Below, piece after piece: positions 40,934-49,873 of a stretch of 64,000 nucleotides of DNA. Every line of letters begins with the position of its first letter. Position 1 is the stretch's first letter. The notes below the pieces were generated by a model. The model saw only the letters and a program-made list of their open reading frames with translations, did not search any database and was not told the origin of the DNA. This DNA is from Paludibacteraceae bacterium (GTDB lineage Bacteria; Bacteroidota; Bacteroidia; Bacteroidales; Paludibacteraceae). Location of the stretch: positions 62,001 through 126,000 of the forward strand of contig JAFVTU010000017.1 of the NCBI GenBank assembly GCA_017503075.1, read 5' to 3'. The position numbers were made by a program, and so were the translations under genes.

Positions 40934-43018
40934 TTATAACAACTCCACGGAGCGATTGACAAACTTAGCCAACGCCTCGCCCTTCAATTGACCAGCAGCC
41001 AACATGGCAATATCAATCAATTGGTGAAGTTTGTCGCTGCTTGCAGCGTAGGTGCTGTATTGCTCCTTGAGTTGTTGCTTGAGTGCAGCCAACTCCTTGG
41101 TCACGTTGGTCACAGCGTCCTTCTCCTCTTGCGTGAGGTCGGCATCTTTCTTGCCCTTCTGTGCCTCTTGCAGGGTCTTTTCCTCGGCTTGCTTAGCTGC
41201 AATCTGCTCTATGATAGGCGCAGTACCTTCGGCGCATGCGTCGGTAATCTCTGCAAGCAGGGCTTTCACCTTGTCGTTAGCCGTATTGATGACCAAATTG
41301 TATTGGTCAGGCATATTGCCATAGAACGACATACCTTGTTGATGAGCCGACATCTCCTTCATACGGCGCATGAACTCGTTTTGGGTGAGGAAAACAGGAA
41401 GTGCGTCTGCTGACACGGCTTCCAAACTTACATCATAGCGGGTTTTATCGGTTTTAGGCAACTGAGATTCGAAACTGTAGCGCAATGCATCTTCCTCATT
41501 GGCTGTCAGTTCCACTTTGGCTTTGTCTTCTTTTTGAATGATATTCTCAATGACATCTGAGTCCACGCGCACGAAACGAATCATCTGCTTCTTGTCGTCG
41601 CTGCCATCGCCATAGCTCTTTTGCTCGAATTGCGACATAGCGTGTACATCCAGTTCGCCGTCCATGAGGAGTACGTCATAGCCCTTCTCCTTGGCGCGCT
41701 GAATATAGGCGTAGCTGGCATCAGCATCTTGTGCATACAGCATGATGAGGTCGCCGTTCTTGTCGGTTTGAGCTTCTTTGACTTGGGCCTTGTACTCCTC
41801 GAAAGTGAAGTACTTGCTGTCAATATTCTTGAGCAATGCAAAGCCCACAGCACGATCGTAGAACTTATCATCGCTGAGCATACCGTATTGGATAAAGAGC
41901 TTGATGTCGTCCCACTTCTTCTCAAAGTCCTCGCGGTCGTTGCGGAAGATCTCTGCCAATTTGTCAGCCACCTTCTTGGTGATATGAGAAGAGATCTTCT
42001 TCACATTGTTGTCACTTTGCAAGTACGAACGGCTGACATTCAGCGGAATATCTGGCGAGTCGATTACACCGTGGAGGAGGGTTAAATATTGTGGTACGAT
42101 ATTCTCCACCTCATCGGTTACGAACACTTGGTTGCAATAGAGCTGAATCTTATTGCGCTGAATATCAATATTATTCTTGATACGTGGGAAGTAGAGGATA
42201 CCCGTGAGATTGAATGGATAATCCACATTGAGGTGGATATGGAAAAGTGGCTCATCCATTTGATGAGGATAGAGTTGGTGATAGAACTTCTGATAATCCT
42301 CATCGGTGAGGTCCGCAGGCTTACGTGTCCATGCAGGATTGACATCGTTGATGATATTATCCTCGTCGGTCTCTACTTGCTTACCGTCCTTCCACTCTTT
42401 CTTCTTGCCGAAAGCAATCTCTACAGGGAGGAACTTGCAGTACTTGGTGAGCAATCCCTCTACGGTTGCATCTTCCAGATACTGAGCGTATTCGTCGTTG
42501 ATATGCAACACAATGTCTGTTCCGCGCTCTGACTTGATGGTATCTTCCATCGTGTACTCAGGCGAACCATCACATGACCAGTGAACGGCTTTGGCGTCCT
42601 CTTGGTAACTGAGGGAGAAGATCTCCACCTTGTCTGCTACCATGAAGGCAGAGTAGAAGCCCAAACCGAAGTGACCGATGATGGCTTCTGCTTTGTCTTT
42701 GTATTTATTCACAAACTCTTCTGCACCAGAGAAAGCGATTTGATTGATATACTTGTCCACCTCCTCGGCGGTCATACCGATACCATGATCTTGTACGGTG
42801 AGGGTCTTTTTCTTTTTATCTATAAGTACGCGTACGCGCGTATCACCCAACTCGCCTTTGGCTTCGCCTACAGAGGCGAGGGTGCGGAGTTTTTGGGTTG
42901 CATCGACTGCATTACTAATCAACTCACGGAGAAAAATCTCGTGGTCAGAATAAAGAAATTTCTTGATGATGGGGAAAATATTTTGCGATGTTACCCCGAT
43001 GTTTCCTTTCTTGCTCAT
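40934..43018 (-). CDS. htpG: molecular chaperone HtpG (Hsp90)
   Basis: The start at 43018 gives MSKKGNIGVTSQN, the usual Bacteroidetes HtpG N-terminus; an upstream in-frame extension runs through AAATGTTCT repeats and is not coding. The 694-residue chaperone has the GHKL ATP site (LRELISNAVDA, DHGIGM, the lid GHFGLGFYSAFMVAD), the middle domain with the catalytic Arg loop, and a C-terminal dimer domain; it lacks a cytosolic EEVD tail as expected for bacteria. It helps fold and maintain client proteins under stress. A monocistronic unit is likely. Confidence 0.95.
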   Translation of the reverse strand: MSKKGNIGVTSQNIFPIIKKFLYSDHEIFLRELISNAVDATQKLRTLASVGEAKGELGDTRVRVLIDKKKKTLTVQDHGIGMTAEEVDKYINQIAFSGAEEFVNKYKDKAEAIIGHFGLGFYSAFMVADKVEIFSLSYQEDAKAVHWSCDGSPEYTMEDTIKSERGTDIVLHINDEYAQYLEDATVEGLLTKYCKFLPVEIAFGKKKEWKDGKQVETDEDNIINDVNPAWTRKPADLTDEDYQKFYHQLYPHQMDEPLFHIHLNVDYPFNLTGILYFPRIKNNIDIQRNKIQLYCNQVFVTDEVENIVPQYLTLLHGVIDSPDIPLNVSRSYLQSDNNVKKISSHITKKVADKLAEIFRNDREDFEKKWDDIKLFIQYGMLSDDKFYDRAVGFALLKNIDSKYFTFEEYKAQVKEAQTDKNGDLIMLYAQDADASYAYIQRAKEKGYDVLLMDGELDVHAMSQFEQKSYGDGSDDKKQMIRFVRVDSDVIENIIQKEDKAKVELTANEEDALRYSFESQLPKTDKTRYDVSLEAVSADALPVFLTQNEFMRRMKEMSAHQQGMSFYGNMPDQYNLVINTANDKVKALLAEITDACAEGTAPIIEQIAAKQAEEKTLQEAQKGKKDADLTQEEKDAVTNVTKELAALKQQLKEQYSTYAASSDKLHQLIDIAMLAAGQLKGEALAKFVNRSVELL

Positions 43019-43033
43019 AAGTGTATTTAGTTT

Positions 43034-43073
43034 TAAATGTTTCAAATGTTCTAAATGTTCTAAAAGTTCTAAG
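43034..43073. repeat. AAATGTTCT tandem repeat upstream of htpG
   Basis: Five degenerate copies of a 9-10 bp unit (AAATGTTTC, AAATGTTCT, AAATGTTCT, AAAAGTTCT) lie in the htpG leader. Confidence 0.7.
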
Positions 43074-43244
43074 GGTAGTAGTACAAAAAGTTTGCCAAAG
43101 TGCGAGATACTGCCAAAATGGCATGAAATTTGGTCTTGCGACATTTTGATATAAAAATTGGCACTAAAACGAGCAAAAAATGTTTAAAAACATATTTTTT
43201 CGCACTTTTTTGTCAGAAAATTTGGTGGAATAAAAAAAAAGTAG

Positions 43245-43252
43245 TAATTTTG
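43245..43252 (+). promoter_or_regulatory. -7 box TAATTTTG of the SusC/SusD operon
   Basis: GTAGTAATTTTGCGCG follows an A tract and fits TAnnTTTG. The leader to the SusC start is about 150 nt and shows no clear gene. The spacer 43019-43404 also holds the htpG leader with its repeat. Confidence 0.7.
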
Positions 43253-43404
43253 CGCGAATTTTATCGCTAAGATAATAGGTGCCTTTTATAGATACAGTGA
43301 TTACATATGTGAGACTATTAGACGATTTTATGAAAAAAGCGCTAGTTTTCTTGGTTGATTATGAATTTTTAGATATAGATATAAACAAAAAAAATTAGGT
43401 ATAA

Positions 43405-46400
43405 ATGAAAAAGATTTTTACGGTTTTAACATTATGCTTGGTTAGCCTTTTTGCATTGGCTGATAAGCAGATTAGTGGCGTAGTCTTGGATTCACAAGAT
43501 CAACCTGTGATAGGTGCATCGGTGATGGTAAAGGGTACCAGCATAGGTACTATTACTGACTACGATGGTGAATTTATCTTGGAGGTTAACGATGATGCCA
43601 AGGTATTAGTTGTTAGTTTCGTGGGTATGCAAACTCAAGAGGTTGCTATTAAAGAGCGAATGACTATTGTTCTTCATGAAGCTACTGAGGTGATTCAGGA
43701 AGTAGTCGTGACGGGTTACGGTAACGTGTCAAAAGGTAGTTTCGCTGGTTCCGCACAAGCTGTTAATGCTGAAACGATTGAGAATAAAAGTCCATCTGAG
43801 ATTTCTAAAGCTTTGGCAGGTGAAGTTGCAGGTGTGCAGGTGGTTACGACTTCTGGTCAGCCAGGTACGAATGCATCTATTCGTATTCGTGGTATAGGTA
43901 CTATTAATGGAGGTGGTTCTCCTCTGTATGTTGTAGATGGTGTGCCTTATGCGGGTGATATCTCTGCTATTGATCCAGGTGATATAGCTTCTACTACCAT
44001 CTTGAAAGATGCTACTGCTACTTCACTTTATGGTAGTCGTGGTGCGCATGGTGTTGTTGTGATTACTACCAAGAAAGGTAACTCTGGCGAGGAAGGCAAG
44101 ATTGACGTAGATGTGAAATATGGTGCTAATATGCACTTGCTTCCAATGTATGAGGTTGTTACAAGTCCTCAAGAATATGTGGAAATGGCATGGATGGGAT
44201 TGTATAATGCCAGTGGTCGTGCTACTGAACCTGGCCGCTTGCAAGATGCTAGCAAGTTGTTGTTTGGACCAAAAGGTATTCCTGTCGTTTATAACTTGTG
44301 GGATGCTCCAGGAAATCAATTAATAGGATCGGATGGTAAATTCCGTTCTGATGTACATCTTAAACCAGGTTATGAGAATATGACCTCTTGGGAGGATGCT
44401 ATTTTCCGTGTGGGTCAAAAGGCGGATGCTACATTACGCATTTCAGGTGGTACGGAGAAAGTGACATATTATACATCATTGGGATACTTGAAAGATGAAG
44501 GTTATTATATTGGGTCTGACTACGATCGTTTTACTATTCGAAGTAATGTGGACTTCAAACCAAAAAAATGGTTGAAGGGTAATCTGAATGCTAGTTATGC
44601 ATATTCTACAATGAATGCTGCAGGTCAAGATGGCAATATGAATAATGGTTTTGCTTATGTGAATGGTATGCCTGCTGTATATCCAGTGTATTTGTATAAC
44701 GAAGATGGTACAATCAAGCATGATGATAGAACTGGAGGGCTTGCGTTTGACTATGGTATGCATGAGGGTTCTGGTCGTGGCTTTGGATCAGGTATCAACC
44801 CTGCGGGTTCGCTTTTGTATGATCGTGATCATACCATGCAACATCACTTTACTGCGGCAGGTATGTTAGAGGTGAAATTCTACAAAGATCTTAAATTGAC
44901 GGTTAATGCTGGTTTGACATATTTAGGCGCAACAAACTCTGAGTTTACAAACGCATATTATGGAGATGCTGCGGGTATTGGTCGTATTTATAAGACTCAA
45001 ACCAATCGCTTGGCATTTATGTCTAACCAGTTGTTGGAGTATAACAAGATGATTGATGACCACTCTATCCGTGTGATGGCTGGTCACGAGAGCAACTTGA
45101 CACGTACATCGCAAATGTATGGTAGTATGGCACATGTGGCAGCTAAAGGTGGCGACAATGTCTTGGAGTGGGGTAATGCTGTACAAATGTCTGGTATGAC
45201 ATCTGCCACTAGTACAGTGGCGCTTGAGTCTTATCTCGCAACAGCTTCCTATATATATGATGAACGCTATGGCTTGACTGCTAACTATCGCGCTGATGGT
45301 TCTAGTAAGTTTGCTAAAGGTCATCGTTGGGGACATTTTGGTTCTGTAGGTGCTACTTGGATGTTTACGAATGAACCATTTATGGAATCTGTAAGTGAGT
45401 GGATTAGCAATGGTAAATTGCGTCTCAGTTGGGGATTGTTGGGTAACCAGGATGGTGTTTCTGCAAATCTCTACCAAGATCAATATTCTATCCAATATGT
45501 GGATGGTACAGTAGCATACGTTTGGGAATATAAGGGCAATCCTGATTTGACTTGGGAGCGCAGTCAAGTTGTAGACCTTGGTTTAGAATTTGATTTCCAT
45601 AAATATTTGACACTAGAGATGGATTACTTCTATAAGTTGACCGACAATATGTTATTCCCACGTTATGTGGCGCCTTCTTTAGGTTATAGTTATGAATACC
45701 TCAATGGCGGTGAACTGGAGAACCAAGGTGTGGAAATTCAATTGAATGTACATGCTGTAGATACGCGTAATGTGAAATTGGATATTCGTCTCAATGGTGC
45801 ACATTACACAAATAATGTGAAGTCATTGCCTGATTATATATCTTCTGACACAGAGATGATTATGAATGGAGGTATGGCAGTAGGTCATGGCTTGTATGAT
45901 TGGAATTTGCCTACTTATGCAGGTGTAGATGCTGAGACAGGTCAAGCTATGTATGTGGCATATTATGATGCTAATTTGGGTTCATTTGGAACAAGTAATT
46001 CTGCCGATGCGTTGCAAGCTACTGGTAAAAATGGTAATAACTACATTAGCAATGTATATGAGTATCGTCAAAAATATCCAGACGCTGATATACAAACAGA
46101 AAATGTAACTGGTTATCAATCAGCATATGCTGGTTCAGATTATGTGGGTAAAAGTGCGATTCCAGATTTTGCAGGTGGTTTTGGTATAGATTTAGAAGCA
46201 TATGGTGTAACCCTTGCAGTAACTTGCTCATATGGTATAGGTGGTTGGGGCTACGATAATACTTATGCTCAATTGATGAGTTCTGATAAAGCGGGTAGTT
46301 ACAACTGGCATACTGATATGCGTGGTGCATGGAATCGTATGATGACTGATGAGCAGAAACAAGCTGTAGCTGACTTGGGTGCGGCAGGTATTCCTCGTTT

Positions 46401-46683
46401 GTCTAATGGTGCTGATCGTTATGCAAATATGGCTTCTACTCGTTTCTTGACATCAAGCTCGTTCTTGTCACTCAATAATATCCGCGTGGGTTATACTTTC
46501 CCTAAAAAGTGGATGGAAAAGATTAAAATTAATAGTTTAAATATCTATGTATCTGCTGATAACTTGGCTATCTGGAGTGCTCGTAAGGGTTACAATCCAA
46601 TGTCTGACTTTGCAGCAACAACAGATTCATACCAATATACTCCACTTTCTACTATTATGGGTGGTATCAAGTTGCAATTCTAA
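43405..46683 (+). CDS. SusC/RagA family TonB-linked outer membrane transporter
   Basis: The 1092-residue protein has a signal peptide (MKKIFTVLTLCLVSLFALA), a carboxypeptidase-D-like domain (GVVLDSQDQPVIGASVMVKG, about 24-95), the TonB-box region EVVVTGYGN, a plug (about 110-225, with the SusC mark SIRIRGIGTINGGGSPLYVV and DATATSLYGSRGAHGVVVI) and a C-terminal beta-barrel ending LSTIMGGIKLQF. It transports oligomers across the outer membrane together with the SusD lid encoded next. No glycosidase gene is nearby, while two protease genes follow, so peptides are a likely substrate (compare RagAB). Confidence 0.95.
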   Translation: MKKIFTVLTLCLVSLFALADKQISGVVLDSQDQPVIGASVMVKGTSIGTITDYDGEFILEVNDDAKVLVVSFVGMQTQEVAIKERMTIVLHEATEVIQEVVVTGYGNVSKGSFAGSAQAVNAETIENKSPSEISKALAGEVAGVQVVTTSGQPGTNASIRIRGIGTINGGGSPLYVVDGVPYAGDISAIDPGDIASTTILKDATATSLYGSRGAHGVVVITTKKGNSGEEGKIDVDVKYGANMHLLPMYEVVTSPQEYVEMAWMGLYNASGRATEPGRLQDASKLLFGPKGIPVVYNLWDAPGNQLIGSDGKFRSDVHLKPGYENMTSWEDAIFRVGQKADATLRISGGTEKVTYYTSLGYLKDEGYYIGSDYDRFTIRSNVDFKPKKWLKGNLNASYAYSTMNAAGQDGNMNNGFAYVNGMPAVYPVYLYNEDGTIKHDDRTGGLAFDYGMHEGSGRGFGSGINPAGSLLYDRDHTMQHHFTAAGMLEVKFYKDLKLTVNAGLTYLGATNSEFTNAYYGDAAGIGRIYKTQTNRLAFMSNQLLEYNKMIDDHSIRVMAGHESNLTRTSQMYGSMAHVAAKGGDNVLEWGNAVQMSGMTSATSTVALESYLATASYIYDERYGLTANYRADGSSKFAKGHRWGHFGSVGATWMFTNEPFMESVSEWISNGKLRLSWGLLGNQDGVSANLYQDQYSIQYVDGTVAYVWEYKGNPDLTWERSQVVDLGLEFDFHKYLTLEMDYFYKLTDNMLFPRYVAPSLGYSYEYLNGGELENQGVEIQLNVHAVDTRNVKLDIRLNGAHYTNNVKSLPDYISSDTEMIMNGGMAVGHGLYDWNLPTYAGVDAETGQAMYVAYYDANLGSFGTSNSADALQATGKNGNNYISNVYEYRQKYPDADIQTENVTGYQSAYAGSDYVGKSAIPDFAGGFGIDLEAYGVTLAVTCSYGIGGWGYDNTYAQLMSSDKAGSYNWHTDMRGAWNRMMTDEQKQAVADLGAAGIPRLSNGADRYANMASTRFLTSSSFLSLNNIRVGYTFPKKWMEKIKINSLNIYVSADNLAIWSARKGYNPMSDFAATTDSYQYTPLSTIMGGIKLQF

Positions 46684-46707
46684 TTGATAATGAAAGGAGA
46701 AAAGATT

Positions 46708-48381
46708 ATGAAAACAAGAAGTAATATATTTGTATTGATGTTGATGGTGGCATTGCTTGCCACTTCTTGCTCTGAAAGTTTTTTGGATCAACCACCTTAT
46801 GGTAGTACTTTGACCCAGGCGCAGTATGAGCAATTGGATAACACCCTCGAAGGTTCTGTTCGTGGTATTTATTCGATGATGTATGTTGTGAGTGATCACG
46901 ATTTGTTTGGTCAACGAGGAATTGATTTGGCTACAGACTTGCTATCAGGTGATATCGCTTTGACTGCATATACCTATGGCTGGTTCTATGTAGATGAGCA
47001 AGGTCAAACAGCGGTATATCGTACGGGTTATGTTTGGAACTACTATTATGGTATGCTGCGTAATATCAATAAGGTAATTAATATCGCAAATGTTCAAAGC
47101 GATATCATGAAGCGTGTGGCAGAGTTTGGTTTGCCCAATACGTATAACGAAAAGGATGAAGTTTATTATACTATTGTTGACGGTGATACGTTGACAACCT
47201 ATTCGTTGTTAGAAGCTGATATTGCTGGGTATTATGCACAAGCATTAACAATGCGTGCATATTGTTACAGCAACCTGATTAATCTCTATGCTCGTACCAA
47301 TACTCAATTGCGTGGAGCATGGGAGGATGAAGTGGTTTGTCCTATCTATAATGAGAATAATCTAGAAGATGCCCAACCTGTGGCTACCTTGAAGGAGGCT
47401 TATCGACAAGTAGAGAGTGATTTGACCTTAGCGATTAGTTATTTTGATGCATTTGCAGAAACCTATACTCGTGAGTCTAAATTAATGGTTGATGGTAGCG
47501 TCGCTCGTGGTTTGTTGGCGTATTCATACTTGAATAAAGCTGTTCCAAGCTTGCCTTCTGGTAGAGGTAATTATGAGAGTGCGCTTAAGTATGCAAAAGA
47601 GGTTATTGATAGTGGGGATTACAAAATCATTAGCAATGATAATGTATTGACAACAGGTTTTAATAATGTAAGTGATAACTCTTGGATGTGGGGACAAGAT
47701 GTTACTACGGAGACAGCTGGTGGTTTGGCATCGTTCTTTGGTCAAGTAGATATCCACTCTTATAGTTACGCTTGGGCTGGTGATACCAAAGTGATTGATG
47801 AGAATCTTCATAAGGAAATACCCGAATATGATATTCGTAAGAAGTGGTTCAATGATGGTACTAAAAATGCTACTTTTAAACTCTGCCCTGATGGAAAGTT
47901 TTTCTCTGCTAAGAATCCTATTTCAACAGCAGATGCAGATATTGACCGTGAATGGTTGAGTGATAATGTGTTTATGCGTATAGAGAGCATGTATTTGATT
48001 GCAGCAGAGGCTTCTTATCGTTTGCAAGATTATACGGGAGCAATTGATTATTTGCGTGCGATTACTGATCAGCGAGTAGATACTACAGCTACTGCAGCTA
48101 CCGAGTACGCTGCTTATGTGGCAAGTTTAGATGCAGCCAACCTATTGGCTCAAATCGAATATAACTGGCGCGTAGAGATGTGGGGTGAAGGATATGCTTT
48201 GCAAACCTTCCGTCGTTTGTCTCCAGAGACAGTGCAAGGCGTTGATGGTCGTAAGCGTGGCGGTAATCATGCTTATGATGCAGGTGCAGCAATGGACGCT
48301 AATGCTAGTAAGTTTACCTTCCAAATTCCTAGCAGCGAGACCAGTTATAACCCTCACTATGGAACAAAACTTCCTGAATGA
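46708..48381 (+). CDS. SusD/RagB family nutrient-binding outer membrane lipoprotein
   Basis: The start at 46708 follows AAAGGAGAAAAG and gives a signal peptide with lipobox ATSC (MKTRSNIFVLMLMVALLATSC); the ATG at 46684 is less likely. The 557-residue protein has the RagB/SusD layout: SFLDQPPYGS near the mature N-terminus, TPR-like helices (YYAQALTMRAYCYSNLINLY) and the late VEMWGEGYALQTFRR with YNPHYGTKLPE. It forms the lid over the SusC barrel and binds substrate at the surface. Confidence 0.95.
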   Translation: MKTRSNIFVLMLMVALLATSCSESFLDQPPYGSTLTQAQYEQLDNTLEGSVRGIYSMMYVVSDHDLFGQRGIDLATDLLSGDIALTAYTYGWFYVDEQGQTAVYRTGYVWNYYYGMLRNINKVINIANVQSDIMKRVAEFGLPNTYNEKDEVYYTIVDGDTLTTYSLLEADIAGYYAQALTMRAYCYSNLINLYARTNTQLRGAWEDEVVCPIYNENNLEDAQPVATLKEAYRQVESDLTLAISYFDAFAETYTRESKLMVDGSVARGLLAYSYLNKAVPSLPSGRGNYESALKYAKEVIDSGDYKIISNDNVLTTGFNNVSDNSWMWGQDVTTETAGGLASFFGQVDIHSYSYAWAGDTKVIDENLHKEIPEYDIRKKWFNDGTKNATFKLCPDGKFFSAKNPISTADADIDREWLSDNVFMRIESMYLIAAEASYRLQDYTGAIDYLRAITDQRVDTTATAATEYAAYVASLDAANLLAQIEYNWRVEMWGEGYALQTFRRLSPETVQGVDGRKRGGNHAYDAGAAMDANASKFTFQIPSSETSYNPHYGTKLPE

Positions 48382-48451
48382 TTTTGACACCAACTAAAAT
48401 AATAATAATAACTATTAGTTCAACTAATTTAACTTTTAAATTTTTTAAGTT

Positions 48452-49696
48452 ATGAAAAAGAGTTTATTTTTCGCGCTATTTGCGTGTGTAGCTCTCGCAT
48501 TCGTGGGCTGCGAACCTGAAAATGATCCTAACAAAGTAACTGGTATTGCTGTTGCTCCTAGTGAGCTTGCTATGGTTCCTGGTGAGGAGTTCCGTCTTTC
48601 AGTAGTTGCTATTCCAGCAACAGCTACATTAGATGAAAGTAGTGTTGTAACATGGGTATCTTCTGATACTACTGTTGCAGTCGTTAATGACAAAGGTGTT
48701 GTTACTGCTGTAGGTTATGGTAGAGCTAATGTAACTGCAACTTGTGGTGAGTTTACTGGTGTATGCGCTGTATGGGTTAAAACATATTATGAGAACCTTT
48801 CATTCACCAATGCTGTCATGTGGTCTGTAGATACTACTGCTTTCGGTGGAGAGGTTCATGAGATATGGACTTCTGATAGCTCTGAATCTTTCAACTGCTA
48901 TCTTTCTATGGCTGAGTTGTGGCTCTGTTCTGATGGTTTCTATGTTAACGAATCTGGTTACTTGGATGGTGCAGAACTTGCTTCATACATTACCGTATAT
49001 GCTCCAATGTGGTATGGTACTAGTTATTTGAACCCTGAGAAAGGCGGTGTGCAATTTGTACTTGGCAATTGGAAACTTGAAAACCTCCCTGCTGATAGTG
49101 TAAAGGCTCATATTGGTGTTCCTGGTACTTTGAACGAAGATGCTTATATGACATATATGAATATGGCACTTCAAGAATACAATGCTGAAAACTATCAAAT
49201 GTTTAGTACTTATCTTGCTTTGATTGGTGGTTATGTGGGATATCCTGAGGGATGGCCAGTAGCAATTGCTGGTGCAACCATGACAACTATGGAGTATTCT
49301 GTAGATGAAGAGACAGGTGAAGGTGGTTATTCATACTCTTACATGCCTGATGGTATCGTAACTGAGGGTGTATGGAGTTTGAATGGCGAAGGTGTTTCTG
49401 CATACATGTGCGGTATGGACTACAACTATCTTAAGTTCCGTGAAATTGCAAACAATGCTGACTATGCTTGGGGTTGCAACTGGATTGAGCAAGAAGATGG
49501 TACATTTGCATGGGGTGATGAGTATGTTATGCACTGGGGTGAAGAAGTTACTTACCAATATGGTGAGCTTCCAACAGCTGAGGCACAAAAGATGGAGCCA
49601 TTGCATCTCCCTGTTTTGACAATTGATTATCCAGAGGTTGCTGAACGCATTAAGAAACAACTCCAAGAGAACAATGCTTTGAGAGTTAAGAAATAA
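48452..49696 (+). CDS. lipoprotein with bacterial Ig-like (Big_2) domain, SusCD-linked
   Basis: The 414-residue lipoprotein (lipobox VGC, Cys20) has a Big_2 domain at about 28-108 (VTGIAVAPSELAMVPGEEFRL, then TWVSSDTTVAVVNDKGVVTAVGYGRANVTA) and an uncharacterised remainder rich in Trp, Tyr and Gly. It lies 70 bp after SusD and before a terminator, so it belongs to the SusCD operon and probably is a surface-exposed accessory binding protein. The C-terminal part resembles no enzyme family that I recognise. Confidence 0.75.
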   Translation: MKKSLFFALFACVALAFVGCEPENDPNKVTGIAVAPSELAMVPGEEFRLSVVAIPATATLDESSVVTWVSSDTTVAVVNDKGVVTAVGYGRANVTATCGEFTGVCAVWVKTYYENLSFTNAVMWSVDTTAFGGEVHEIWTSDSSESFNCYLSMAELWLCSDGFYVNESGYLDGAELASYITVYAPMWYGTSYLNPEKGGVQFVLGNWKLENLPADSVKAHIGVPGTLNEDAYMTYMNMALQEYNAENYQMFSTYLALIGGYVGYPEGWPVAIAGATMTTMEYSVDEETGEGGYSYSYMPDGIVTEGVWSLNGEGVSAYMCGMDYNYLKFREIANNADYAWGCNWIEQEDGTFAWGDEYVMHWGEEVTYQYGELPTAEAQKMEPLHLPVLTIDYPEVAERIKKQLQENNALRVKK

Positions 49697-49758
49697 TCAT
49701 CTAAATTAGTTGGTATAATAAGCGGTTACTATTGGACTTAAATCGCTTATAGAATGAG

Positions 49759-49790
49759 GGAGTTGTCATTGTGATGACTCCTTCTTTTTT
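49759..49790 (+). terminator. intrinsic terminator of the SusCD operon
   Basis: GGAGTTGTCAT and ATGACTCC pair with bulged bases around loop TGTG, followed by CTTCTTTTTT. Confidence 0.75.
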
Positions 49791-49852
49791 ATTTTATTTG
49801 TTAATATTTTGTAATATGATTACTAATACTTGTATATTCAATATTTTTTTAG

Positions 49853-49860
49853 TACCTTTG
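49853..49860 (+). promoter_or_regulatory. -7 box TACCTTTG of the protease operon
   Basis: Located 14 bp before the ATG at 49874, with a T tract upstream and TTG near the -33 position; the leader is very short. Confidence 0.75.
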
Positions 49861-49873
49861 CACGCTAAAACCT

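Noticed and set aside
40934-43144. HtpG with a 42-residue N-terminal extension
   Set aside because: The extension consists of AAATGTTCT repeats and spacer; the normal HtpG start is at 43018.
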